DNA of 48,845 nt from UBA910 sp964369145. GTDB lineage: Bacteria > Patescibacteriota > Minisyncoccia > Phycocordibacterales > DATDWN01. How positions within the stretch are numbered: position 1 is the stretch's first letter; every line of letters begins with the position of its first letter. The notes beneath the pieces were generated by a model, which saw only the letters and a list, made by a program, of their open reading frames with translations, had not been told where the DNA came from and searched no databases. The position numbers and the translations under genes were made by a program. The DNA is taken from the NCBI GenBank assembly GCA_964369145.1, contig CAYJEE010000004.1, positions 1 through 48,845 on the forward strand. Direction: 5' to 3'. Below are positions 24,322 to 31,529 of the stretch, piece by piece.

Positions 24322-25014
24322 ATGTCTAAGTTTGTAGAGAAGTTAAAAGCTAGAGAAATGAGAAGAAAAGGGAAATCACTTCTTGAAATTTCTCGGAAAC
24401 TAAATGTGTCAAAAAGTACTGTAAGTAAATGGTGTGAAGATATTGTTTTAAATAAAAATCAGGTTAACACGCTTTTAAATAGTAGAAATGAATTACTTAC
24501 AAAAGGGCGCATGATGGGTGCTGCTGTTAATAAAAGAAAGAAACAAAAAGTACTTAAAGACGCGGGTGAATTTGGAAAGAAACTAATCAACAAAATATCA
24601 CATAGAGAATTGATATTGATAGCTACTGCGCTATATTGGGCAGAAGGATCAAAAGCAGAAAGTACAAGTCGATTTATGTTCATTAATTCTGATCCAGAAA
24701 TGATTCTTCTTGTGAAGAAATTTTTAGTGTTAACTATGGGTGTTGTACCTGAGGACATTGTTTGCTCAGTTCAAATAAACAGAATACATGAGAAGAGGAT
24801 AAATGTGGTCTTGAATTTTTGGAAAAATCTGTTAATATTGCCAGAGGGGCAAATGAGGAAGCCTTATTTTGTAAATACAAAAGTAAATAAGGTTTATGAA
24901 AATTATGATAACTATTTTGGGGTTTGTCGATTGATTGTCTCCAAAAGTTCTCAGTTAAAGTATAAAATGAATGCCCTCATAAAGGCTCTAAAAGAAGATA
25001 TATTGTCGGCGTAG
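24322..25014 (+). CDS. helix-turn-helix protein with a YWAEGSK domain
   Basis: 230 residues. The N-terminal helix-turn-helix (MRRKGKSLLEISRKLNVSKS, then TVSKW) resembles resolvase or Sigma-70 region 4 type DNA binding. The larger C-terminal part has ATALYWAEGSKAES, FINSDPEMILL and repeats of basic helices, a pattern I know from uncharacterised proteins of candidate-phyla and actinobacteria, which may be related to LAGLIDADG-type homing endonucleases (tentative). The ATG at 24322 follows a TATAAT box by 7 bases. The stop codon TAG (25012-25014) lies inside tRNA-Met, a 10-base overlap. The gene lies between two Met tRNAs, next to the tail repeats. Confidence 0.75.
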   Translation: MSKFVEKLKAREMRRKGKSLLEISRKLNVSKSTVSKWCEDIVLNKNQVNTLLNSRNELLTKGRMMGAAVNKRKKQKVLKDAGEFGKKLINKISHRELILIATALYWAEGSKAESTSRFMFINSDPEMILLVKKFLVLTMGVVPEDIVCSVQINRIHEKRINVVLNFWKNLLILPEGQMRKPYFVNTKVNKVYENYDNYFGVCRLIVSKSSQLKYKMNALIKALKEDILSA

Positions 25015-25078
25015 CTCAGGTAGTTAGAGCACATCACTCATAAAGATGAGGTCCCAGGTGCAAATCCTGGCGTCGACA
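25005..25078 (+). tRNA. elongator tRNA-Met (CAT)
   Basis: Acceptor GTCGGCG/CGTCGAC (one G-T), D arm GCTC-AGGTAGTTA-GAGC, anticodon loop CTCATAA, T arm CCAGG-TGCAAAT-CCTGG. The sequence is close to E. coli elongator tRNA-Met. As in the initiator, position 18 is A and position 55 is G. The anticodon stem has an A31-A39 mismatch. Discriminator A, then CA; CCA is not encoded. Confidence 0.9.
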
Positions 25079-25094
25079 CAAAAAGATACACTCT

Positions 25095-25121
25095 TTGAAA
25101 TTATACAATTTTATGTATAAT
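25095..25121 (+). promoter_or_regulatory. promoter of tRNA-Asp
   Basis: TTGAAA (25095-25100) and TATAAT (25116-25121) with a short 15-bp spacer and a TG before the -10. Confidence 0.5.
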
Positions 25122-25161
25122 GGTTAGTGTTCTCTATTTTTTAGTTAGTTAAGTAAATATT

Positions 25162-25235
25162 GCGGGTGTAGCTCAGCTGGTTAGAGCGCTTCCCTGTCAC
25201 GGAAGAGGCCGTGGGTTCGAGTCCCATCACTCGCG
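25162..25235 (+). tRNA. tRNA-Asp (GTC)
   Basis: Acceptor GCGGGTG/CACTCGC, D loop with GG, anticodon stem CTTCC/GGAAG with loop CTGTCAC, T loop TTCGAGT, discriminator G as expected for Asp. CCA is not encoded; CA follows. Confidence 0.95.
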
Positions 25236-25240
25236 CAAGC

Positions 25241-25262
25241 AAAACGCCTTCGGGCGTTTTTT
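25241..25262 (+). terminator. terminator of tRNA-Asp
   Basis: 8-bp stem aaaacgcc/ggcgtttt with a ttcg tetraloop and a run of six T. Confidence 0.88.
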
Positions 25263-25299
25263 GCATAAATTTAACGAATAGTTATTTTGTGATATTATG

Positions 25300-25432
25300 G
25301 GTACAACTACGTTGTCTGGCATATGGCAGACTTCACGGTGAGATATAAAAGAGAGCTGAGGCTTGTTTATATCGGGTTGCCTGTGCGCTCCAGATTCTCT
25401 TTGGTGTGAGGTCTGGAGCGTGGCAGCTTTTT
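25300..25432 (+). ncRNA. candidate structured small RNA
   Basis: About 130 bases between tRNA-Asp and tRNA-Thr without an open frame of its own. Four hairpins in a row: caac/gttg (25304-25314), gtctg/cagac (25314-25331), gatataaa/tttatatc (25342-25373, with an inner agc/gct), and a long one with gttgcc/ggcagc and cgctccaga/tctggagcg (25376-25427) that ends in five T. A TATTAT box at 25293-25298 would start it at about 25303. It does not match SRP RNA, tmRNA or 6S RNA features known to me. It could be an independent RNA or a leader of tRNA-Thr. Confidence 0.5.
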
Positions 25433-25453
25433 AGTTTCTTTTTTTATAATACA

Positions 25454-25528
25454 GCCGAAGTAGTTCAGTGGTGGAATAACCCCTTGGTAAGGGGTAGGTC
25501 GCGGGTCCGATTCCCGCCTTCGGCTCCA
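25454..25528 (+). tRNA. tRNA-Thr (GGT)
   Basis: Acceptor GCCGAAG/CTTCGGC, anticodon stem ACCCC/GGGGT with loop TTGGTAA, T arm GCGGG-TCCGATT-CCCGC (C at position 55), discriminator T, and encoded CCA. The gene begins 21 bases after the T run of the candidate RNA. Confidence 0.9.
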
Positions 25529-25711
25529 TCAAATCGCAGATTTGTGAGGGAATCGGAAGTCGGAGCGAGGGTTCCCGTCAGCAGACGGGACCGCGAGACG
25601 TGGTCAGGGAATTTTTCGAGTGACGACGAGAAAAATATCCGTGACCGATTCTCATCTTTGGCTCACGCAAATCGCAGATTTGTGGATAGTCCACCCTTAT
25701 CTTTAGCTCAC
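25529..25711 (+). repeat. degenerate tRNA-Thr tail repeats with hairpins (locus C)
   Basis: The 38 bases spanning the end of tRNA-Thr and the hairpin caaatc-gca-gatttg (25509-25546) recur at 25647-25684 with 31 of 38 identical. All seven changes fall in the tRNA-derived half. A third, more diverged copy (ttatctttagctcac) is at 25697-25711. Between them lie further hairpins: cccgtc/gacggg (about 25574-25589), a long imperfect ggtcagg...cgtgacc stem (about 25602-25646) and gtgga/tccac (25682-25694). Inverted fragments (gggaatc, ggagc) are at about 25548-25566. Confidence 0.75.
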
Positions 25712-25734
25712 ACACATCACAACTCTCTACTCAC

Positions 25735-26295
25735 ATGATATTTTTCCTTATCATCTTCATACTCCTTATTATTATTTCAACTATTTTTATTATTGTTTTC
25801 TTTACAATTCTTATTCAGGAACTTTGGTACGGTCAAAAAAAGAATGCGCCTTTTGTGCCTGCGCCCGATGCGATTATGTGTGATCTCAATACCCATATCA
25901 CGATCGATGAAAACTCTGTTGTGTATGATCTCGGGGCAGGCGATGGGAAGGTGCTTCAGAGTCTCTACGAATACAACAAAAAAGGAGCATTTGTCGGTAT
26001 TGAGCGAGGTTTCGTACCGTATGTACTTGCACGAATAAAGCAGAGAAATATCCCAAACATATCATTTAAAAGACAAGATTTTTTTGATACAGATTTGTCT
26101 TCAGCTACTACAGTGATGACATATTTATACCCGCGTCTGATGGATGCACTCCTTCCTAAATTAGAGAAAGATTTAAAATCAGGAACTCTTTTATACTCAA
26201 TCGATTTTCCATTTTCAGAGAAGAAGCCCATGGAGGTGTATGAATTTGACCAAACACGCAGGAGAGGACGAAAACTTTTTAAGTATATTTTTTAA
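25735..26295 (+). CDS. membrane-anchored class I SAM methyltransferase
   Basis: 186 residues. A long N-terminal membrane segment (MIFFLIIFILLIIISTIFII) and then the methyltransferase motif I VVYDLGAGDGKVL, motif FVGIERG (acidic end of strand 2) and a later strand GTLLYSIDF. The substrate is unknown; with the anchor it may act on a lipid or membrane protein. Similar short anchored methyltransferases are common in candidate-phyla bacteria. No ribosome binding site is visible, and the upstream region is tail repeat locus C. Confidence 0.78.
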   Translation: MIFFLIIFILLIIISTIFIIVFFTILIQELWYGQKKNAPFVPAPDAIMCDLNTHITIDENSVVYDLGAGDGKVLQSLYEYNKKGAFVGIERGFVPYVLARIKQRNIPNISFKRQDFFDTDLSSATTVMTYLYPRLMDALLPKLEKDLKSGTLLYSIDFPFSEKKPMEVYEFDQTRRRGRKLFKYIF

Positions 26296-26317
26296 CGTTT
26301 TTTGGTATACTAGGCTC

Positions 26318-27202
26318 GTGACTGATATAAAAGAACAGTATCAAACAGAACTCGATTCACTTGAAGCATCTATGCTTCAGGTAGATTTTTGGAATGATAA
26401 AGACAAAGCACAAGCCTCTATCAAACGTATTGCAGAACTCAAAACTCTCATTGCTGGAGGAAGTAAATATGATGCAGGGGACGCTATCATGACTATCTTT
26501 TCTGGAGCCGGCGGTGATGATTCAGAAGATTTTTCGGCAATGCTTTTACATATGTATCTCAAGTATTGTGAAAACAAAGGTTATGGTGTTTCGTTTGTAC
26601 ACCAAAATGAAAATGATCATGGGGGGTATCGAAATGTTACGATTGAAATCAGGGGTAAAAATGTTTACGGTATTCTCAAAAATGAGTCAGGTGTGCATCG
26701 CCTCGTCCGCATCTCACCGTTTAATGCAAATGCAAAACGCCACACCTCTTTCTCGATGGTAGAGGTGATACCAAAATTTGAAAAAGTGGAGGAGCTTGAT
26801 ATTCCTGAGTCTGATATCAGAGTTGAGCTTTCTCGCTCATCGGGTCCTGGGGGGCAAAATGTAAACAAACGAGAGACTGCGGTACGTGTGGTGCATATCC
26901 CAAGCAATATTTCAGCAGCCAGTGACAACGAACGCTCTCAAGCTCAAAACAAAGAAAAAGCCATGCAGATTTTGTATGGGAAAATATACACTCAACTCGA
27001 AAAAGAACGAACCGCAAAAGAAAAAGGGATGTATATTTCAAAAACTACCCAGATAGAATGGGGTAATCAGATCCGTTCATATGTCTTGCATCCGTATAAA
27101 ATGGTCAAAGATCACCGTACAGGGGTGGAGACGGGGAATGTGGATAAAATCCTGACCGATGGAGAAATCGATGAATTTTTAGAGGCCGAGAAGGATTTAT
27201 AG
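26318..27202 (+). CDS. prfB: peptide chain release factor 2, shortened
   Basis: RF2 ends translation at UGA and UAA. 294 residues from a GTG at 26318 that follows a TATACT box by 6 bases; usual RF2 has about 365. The codon-recognition SPF is in VRISPFNANAKRHTSF and the catalytic GGQ is in SSGPGGQNVNKRE. The N-terminal domain that contacts RF3 is largely missing (it starts VTDIKEQYQTELDSLEASML). No programmed frameshift is seen. RF2 with SPF, and TGA used as stop (for example gatC), argue against the UGA-Gly code of some other candidate phyla. Confidence 0.93.
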   Translation: MTDIKEQYQTELDSLEASMLQVDFWNDKDKAQASIKRIAELKTLIAGGSKYDAGDAIMTIFSGAGGDDSEDFSAMLLHMYLKYCENKGYGVSFVHQNENDHGGYRNVTIEIRGKNVYGILKNESGVHRLVRISPFNANAKRHTSFSMVEVIPKFEKVEELDIPESDIRVELSRSSGPGGQNVNKRETAVRVVHIPSNISAASDNERSQAQNKEKAMQILYGKIYTQLEKERTAKEKGMYISKTTQIEWGNQIRSYVLHPYKMVKDHRTGVETGNVDKILTDGEIDEFLEAEKDL

Positions 27203-27241
27203 CTTTTGCCGAAGACGGTCATCTGCGGTATACTAATAGGT

Positions 27242-27922
27242 ATGATTTATTTCGATAATGTCTCGAAAATCTACCCTGACAATTCTGTAGCATTGCAGGA
27301 TATCTCTTTTGCTATAGAGCCAAATGAATTTGTCTCTATCGTAGGTCACTCAGGTGCAGGGAAGACCACTCTTCTCAAAATGTTTCTCGCTGAAGAAAAG
27401 CCGACAGACGGTAAGATTTTCTTTGAATCAACAGATATTCATACTCTAAGGAAAAATGAAATCAATGATTTCCGTCGAAAGGTGGGGGTTGTATTTCAGG
27501 ATTTTCGATTACTCCCATATAAGACTGTATATGAAAACATTGCGTTTGCGATGGAAGCAGCGGGACGCACTGATGAAGAGATAGAGTCTGATGTTCCTCA
27601 TGTACTCGACCTCGTCGATCTCGGTAAAAAGATTTGGAATTTCCCGGGTGAGCTTTCTGGTGGAGAAAAGCAGCGTGTAGCGATCGCACGTGCGATCGTA
27701 AACCAGCCTGATGTGATTATTGCTGATGAGCCGACGGGAAACCTCGATCCACTAAACACGTATGACATTGTGCAGATTTTGAAAAAAATCAACGATCTCG
27801 GTACGACTGTAGTGCTCACCACTCACAATAAAGGAGTGATAGACTCACTCGGTAAACGAGTGATCACGATGGAAGACGGAAAGATTGTCCGAGATGATAA
27901 GCAAGGTAAATATATAATATAA
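27242..27922 (+). CDS. ftsE: cell-division ATP-binding protein FtsE
   Basis: 226 residues from the ATG that follows a TATACT box by 7 bases. Walker A GHSGAGKTT, Q loop VFQDFRLLP, ABC signature LSGGEKQRVAIARAI, Walker B VIIADEPTGNLD, His switch LTTHNK. FtsE with FtsX forms an ABC-type complex at the division site that controls cell-wall hydrolases. ftsX starts 4 bases after its stop. Confidence 0.96.
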   Translation: MIYFDNVSKIYPDNSVALQDISFAIEPNEFVSIVGHSGAGKTTLLKMFLAEEKPTDGKIFFESTDIHTLRKNEINDFRRKVGVVFQDFRLLPYKTVYENIAFAMEAAGRTDEEIESDVPHVLDLVDLGKKIWNFPGELSGGEKQRVAIARAIVNQPDVIIADEPTGNLDPLNTYDIVQILKKINDLGTTVVLTTHNKGVIDSLGKRVITMEDGKIVRDDKQGKYII

Positions 27923-27926
27923 ATTT

Positions 27927-28856
27927 ATGATGTGGATATCTGCAAAACGAATCATGAGATCAGGCTTCTTCTCTTTTTGGAGAAATGGTTTTGTTTCACT
28001 CTCTTCTGTACTCGTGATGATCATCACGCTCTTTGTGATTACCGGCACTATCTTTCTTGGTGCGATTTTAAATGCATCTCTCGAAGAGATTAAAAATAAA
28101 GTCGATATCAATGTGTATTTCGTGCGGACTGCACCAGAAGAAGATATTTTAGCGTTACAGAAATCTCTCGAAACACTTCCTGAGGTAAAAACTCCAGTTG
28201 AATACGTGTCACGAGAAGATGCTCTTGCTGATTTTCGTCAGAAACACCAAGACGATCAGTTTACCTTGCAAGCACTCGATGAGCTTGGCGAAAATCCACT
28301 CGGAGCATCTCTCAATATTCGTGCAAAAGAACCTTCTCAGTACGAAGGCATTGCAGAGTTTTTGAAAAGCAAAAGTGTGCTTTCAAAAGATGGTACGTCG
28401 ATTATCGATAAGGTAAATTATTATCAAAATAAAACCGCGATTGATACATTGACTAAAATGATCAATTCGGCAAACCGTCTCGGCTTTATTCTCACACTCT
28501 TTTTGGTATTTGTTTCTATTCTTATTACTTACAATACAATCCGTCTTGCTATCTTTATGTCTAAAGATGAGATCTCCGTGATGCGTTTGGTGGGAGCGAG
28601 TACGATGTACATCAGAGGGCCATTTGTGGTCTCTGGCGCTATCTATGGTGTTGTTTCTGGTTTTATCACACTCATTCTCTTTTTCCCGATTACACTCTGG
28701 CTCGGCAATGCTACCGCTGAATTTTTTGTAGGACTCAATGTTTTTTCATACTATATTGAGAACTTTGCTCAAATCTTTCTCATTGTTATCTTTTCAGGTG
28801 CAGCGATTGGAGCTATCTCAAGCTTCCTTGCTGTCCGCAAGCATTTGAAGATATAA
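27927..28856 (+). CDS. ftsX: cell-division protein FtsX
   Basis: 309 residues with the FtsX layout: N-terminal membrane segment (VLVMIITLFVITGTIFLGAI), an extracytoplasmic domain (about 45-190; INVYFVRTAPEEDI), and three C-terminal membrane segments (GFILTLFLVFVSILITYNTI, VVSGAIYGVVSGFITLILFF, IFLIVIFSGAAIGAISSFLA). MSKDEISVMRLVGAS is the conserved loop that contacts FtsE. It is paired with ftsE. Confidence 0.95.
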   Translation: MMWISAKRIMRSGFFSFWRNGFVSLSSVLVMIITLFVITGTIFLGAILNASLEEIKNKVDINVYFVRTAPEEDILALQKSLETLPEVKTPVEYVSREDALADFRQKHQDDQFTLQALDELGENPLGASLNIRAKEPSQYEGIAEFLKSKSVLSKDGTSIIDKVNYYQNKTAIDTLTKMINSANRLGFILTLFLVFVSILITYNTIRLAIFMSKDEISVMRLVGASTMYIRGPFVVSGAIYGVVSGFITLILFFPITLWLGNATAEFFVGLNVFSYYIENFAQIFLIVIFSGAAIGAISSFLAVRKHLKI

Positions 28857-28883
28857 CACTTAAAAATGAGGTATTTCTTTGTC

Positions 28884-28945
28884 AAAATCCAATCCATAAT
28901 TCTCACCGTACGACAAGTACGCATCGAATTCTGAATTGGATTTTT
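28884..28945 (+). terminator. long imperfect hairpin between ftsX and pyrG
   Basis: aaaatccaat (28884-28893) pairs with attggatttt (28935-28944); the inner arms also pair in part (aattc/gaatt, gtac/gtac). It ends in five T. It may terminate ftsEX, or act as a regulated leader of pyrG. Confidence 0.6.
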
Positions 28946-29016
28946 CCGTGAACTGCATTCATTTTGTAAGCGTTAAGGAATAGATATTAATAGAAAATTA
29001 AATATACAGGATTACC

Positions 29017-30672
29017 ATGGATAAAAATAAAAAGAAAAAACAGAAATTCATTTTCGTTGTCGGGGGAGTAATGTCAGGTGTCGGTAAAGGTATTGCAGCA
29101 TCATCCATCGGTAAGATCCTTCAAAATAAAGGCTTTAAGGTCAACCCTATCAAGGTTGACCCTTATTTAAATGTGGACGCGGGGACGATGAACCCGACAG
29201 AGCACGGTGAGACATTTGTGCTCGACTCTGGTCTTGAGACAGATCAGGATATGGGCAACTATGAGCGATTTATGAACGTGGACTTGGGTCCTGATGACTA
29301 TATCACCTCAGGTATGGTGTATAAGTATGTGATCGAAAAGGAGCGTAACCTCGGGTATCGGGGGAAGTGTGTAGAAGCGATTCCACATATTACCGAAGAG
29401 ATCACTCGTCGATGGAAACGTTCTGCAGAAAGTCATGAGGCAGATATTTCACTTATTGAAATCGGGGGAACAATCGGAGATTATCAAAACATTTTGTTCA
29501 TCGAAGCCGCGCGTATTTTGAAAATTAAAAATCCTCAGGATGTTATTTTTATTATGGTTTCATATCTTCCGGTACCTGGTGTGCTCGGTGAAATGAAAAC
29601 TCGTCCGACACAAAACGCGGTCCGCCAGCTCAACTCATACGGAGTTCAGCCGGATATTATTATCGCTCGTGGGTCTCAGGCACTCGACCATAAACGAAAA
29701 GAAAAGATTGCCATTGCATGCTCGGTTGCGGTAGATAATGTGATTTCCGCTCCAGATATTTCAAGTATTTACGATGTCCCAATTAATTTTGAGAAGGATA
29801 AAATTGGTGATATGGCGTTGCGTGCGCTACATATGCGCGCAAAGGTAAAAGGGGATGTGCTCGCTGACTGGAAGAAATTTGTTGAAAAATCAAAAAATCA
29901 AAAGAAACAAATTAAAATTGCAGTCGTCGGAAAGTATTTCGATACCGGAGATTTTGTACTTTCTGATGCGTATATTTCTGTGATTGAAGCGATTAAGTTT
30001 TCAAGCTATTGGTCTGGTGCGAAGCCTGAGCTTACTTGGATCAATTCAAAAGAATACGAAATAGATCCAAAAAAAATCAAAGAGCTTCGAACGTATGACG
30101 GTATCATCGTTCCCGGAGGCTTCGGTGAGTCCGGTATTGAGGGTGTACTTATGGCTATCCGGTATGCACGAGAAAATAAGATTCCGTATCTCGGATTGTG
30201 CTACGGTATGCAGCTTATGGTTGTCGAGTATGCTCGAAATGTTCTCGGGTGGACTGATGCACATACAGCAGAGATCAATCCAAAATCATCTCATGTGGTG
30301 ATCGATATTATGCCTGAGCAGAAGAAAAATCTCGAAGATGGAAAGTATGGTGCGACTATGCGCCTCGGCTCATATGAGGCTCGTCTTCAGAAGGGTACAC
30401 ATGCTCAAAAGGCGTACGGTGCAGAAATAATCAACGAGCGACACCGTCATCGATACGAGGTAAATCCAGAATACGTAGAGGAAATCAAAGCAAAAGGTCT
30501 GGTCTTTTCAGGAACATCACCAGATGGGCGATTGATGGAAATCGCCGAGCTTCCAAAGGATGTACATCCATTTTTCCTTGGGACACAATTCCACCCAGAG
30601 CTTAAGGCACGACCACTCAATCCGCACCCACTTTTTACTGCTTTTGTGGAAGCAATACTAAAAAGTAAGTAA
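29017..30672 (+). CDS. pyrG: CTP synthase
   Basis: 551 residues. The synthase domain starts KFIFVVGGVMSGVGKGIAAS (P loop) with KVDPYLNVDAGTMNP and HGETFVLDSG. The C-terminal class I glutaminase domain has the nucleophile Cys in YLGLCYGMQ and the His-Glu pair in GTQFHPELKARP. It converts UTP to CTP with glutamine. An agga ribosome binding site precedes the ATG, so it is leadered, unlike many neighbours. pyrD is the other pyrimidine gene in the window. Confidence 0.97.
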   Translation: MDKNKKKKQKFIFVVGGVMSGVGKGIAASSIGKILQNKGFKVNPIKVDPYLNVDAGTMNPTEHGETFVLDSGLETDQDMGNYERFMNVDLGPDDYITSGMVYKYVIEKERNLGYRGKCVEAIPHITEEITRRWKRSAESHEADISLIEIGGTIGDYQNILFIEAARILKIKNPQDVIFIMVSYLPVPGVLGEMKTRPTQNAVRQLNSYGVQPDIIIARGSQALDHKRKEKIAIACSVAVDNVISAPDISSIYDVPINFEKDKIGDMALRALHMRAKVKGDVLADWKKFVEKSKNQKKQIKIAVVGKYFDTGDFVLSDAYISVIEAIKFSSYWSGAKPELTWINSKEYEIDPKKIKELRTYDGIIVPGGFGESGIEGVLMAIRYARENKIPYLGLCYGMQLMVVEYARNVLGWTDAHTAEINPKSSHVVIDIMPEQKKNLEDGKYGATMRLGSYEARLQKGTHAQKAYGAEIINERHRHRYEVNPEYVEEIKAKGLVFSGTSPDGRLMEIAELPKDVHPFFLGTQFHPELKARPLNPHPLFTAFVEAILKSK

Positions 30673-30755
30673 AATCACCGCAAGTGTTTTTCTTGTAAAA
30701 AAGCCATTTTTGAGGTATTCTAGGTGGTATTGTTTTTAGGTGTGCGAAATAATAT

Positions 30756-30826
30756 TGCCAGATCGTCTAATGGTAGGACAATGCCCTCTGGAGGCATTTA
30801 TCTTGGTTCGAATCCAGGTCTGGCAG
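30756..30826 (+). tRNA. tRNA-Gln (CTG)
   Basis: Acceptor TGCCAGA/TCTGGCA with T1-A72 and discriminator G, the glutamine identity pattern. Anticodon stem ATGCC/GGCAT with loop CTCTGGA, T loop TTCGAAT. CCA is not encoded; CA follows. With CTG only CAG is read, so a TTG tRNA must lie elsewhere. Confidence 0.93.
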
Positions 30827-30880
30827 CAGTTAAATCAAAGGATCTTGACCCTTTTATCTTGTGTTAATATTGTATAACTT

Positions 30881-31375
30881 ATGAATCAAAATTATTTTCA
30901 AGGCACATTAGAACATCCATATCATATATCAATTGGCGCAGTTGTAAGAAATGAGGAAGGGAAGGTTTGTTGTCATTATTTCGATACTCTCACAATCAGA
31001 GGCTCTGTATTTGAGAATTTTTATTTATTAATGCGAGAAACTATAGAACCTAATGAATCTATTGAGGTATGCCTTCATCGTGGTTTGATGGAAGAGTTTG
31101 GTGTGAAAGCAAATCTAAAGACGTATATAGGCTCTATTGTCTCAAAATTTGAAGTTCGTGAGACCGGGGTATTTATTGAAAAAACTACATTATATTTTTT
31201 ATGTGATTTTGTATCTATAGATCAGTCATTGAGAAAAACAGATGATGTTGAAGCAAAAAGCGAAATTCAATGGGTAGATCCAGAGGTACTTATTGTTCGT
31301 ATGAAAGAACAAAGAAAAAGACTTGATAGGGAAGATATTGATGAATCGTCGATTATAGAAACATTATTAAAATAA
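30881..31375 (+). CDS. NUDIX-family hydrolase, degenerate box
   Basis: 164 residues with the NUDIX fold order: GAVVRNEEGKVCCHYF, the box region RETIEPNESIEVCLHRGLME (then EFGV), and a C-terminal IQWVDPEVL strand. In the box GX5EX7REUXEEXGU the first Gly and the first Glu of REUXEE are replaced (T and G), although the EE pair remains. It may therefore have altered metal binding. Substrate unknown. Confidence 0.75.
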   Translation: MNQNYFQGTLEHPYHISIGAVVRNEEGKVCCHYFDTLTIRGSVFENFYLLMRETIEPNESIEVCLHRGLMEEFGVKANLKTYIGSIVSKFEVRETGVFIEKTTLYFLCDFVSIDQSLRKTDDVEAKSEIQWVDPEVLIVRMKEQRKRLDREDIDESSIIETLLK

Positions 31376-31529
31376 ACTTGTTATAATTCAAAAAAAGTAC
31401 CAACCCCATTTCCTTCCTGTGTATTTTTTAAAAAGGCTCCTGACCCCTAATTACCTTTTTATCGACTCTTGTCAATGGTTCTCGAATATTTACCTGTGTG
31501 CGCCTATCAAATTTGGTATACTTAAACCC

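Noticed and set aside
25376..25432. SRP (4.5S) RNA in the tRNA-Asp/tRNA-Thr gap.
   Set aside because: The conserved SRP tip with its purine-rich internal loop and GNAR tetraloop is absent from the terminal hairpin.
25406..25738. 110-residue frame running through tRNA-Thr and the tail repeats.
   Set aside because: It reads through a tRNA gene and hairpins, has no motif, and no start signal.
26318..27202. UGA recoded to glycine, as in some candidate phyla.
   Set aside because: An RF2 with SPF is encoded, TGA ends genes such as gatC, and no in-frame TGA is needed to explain any gene.
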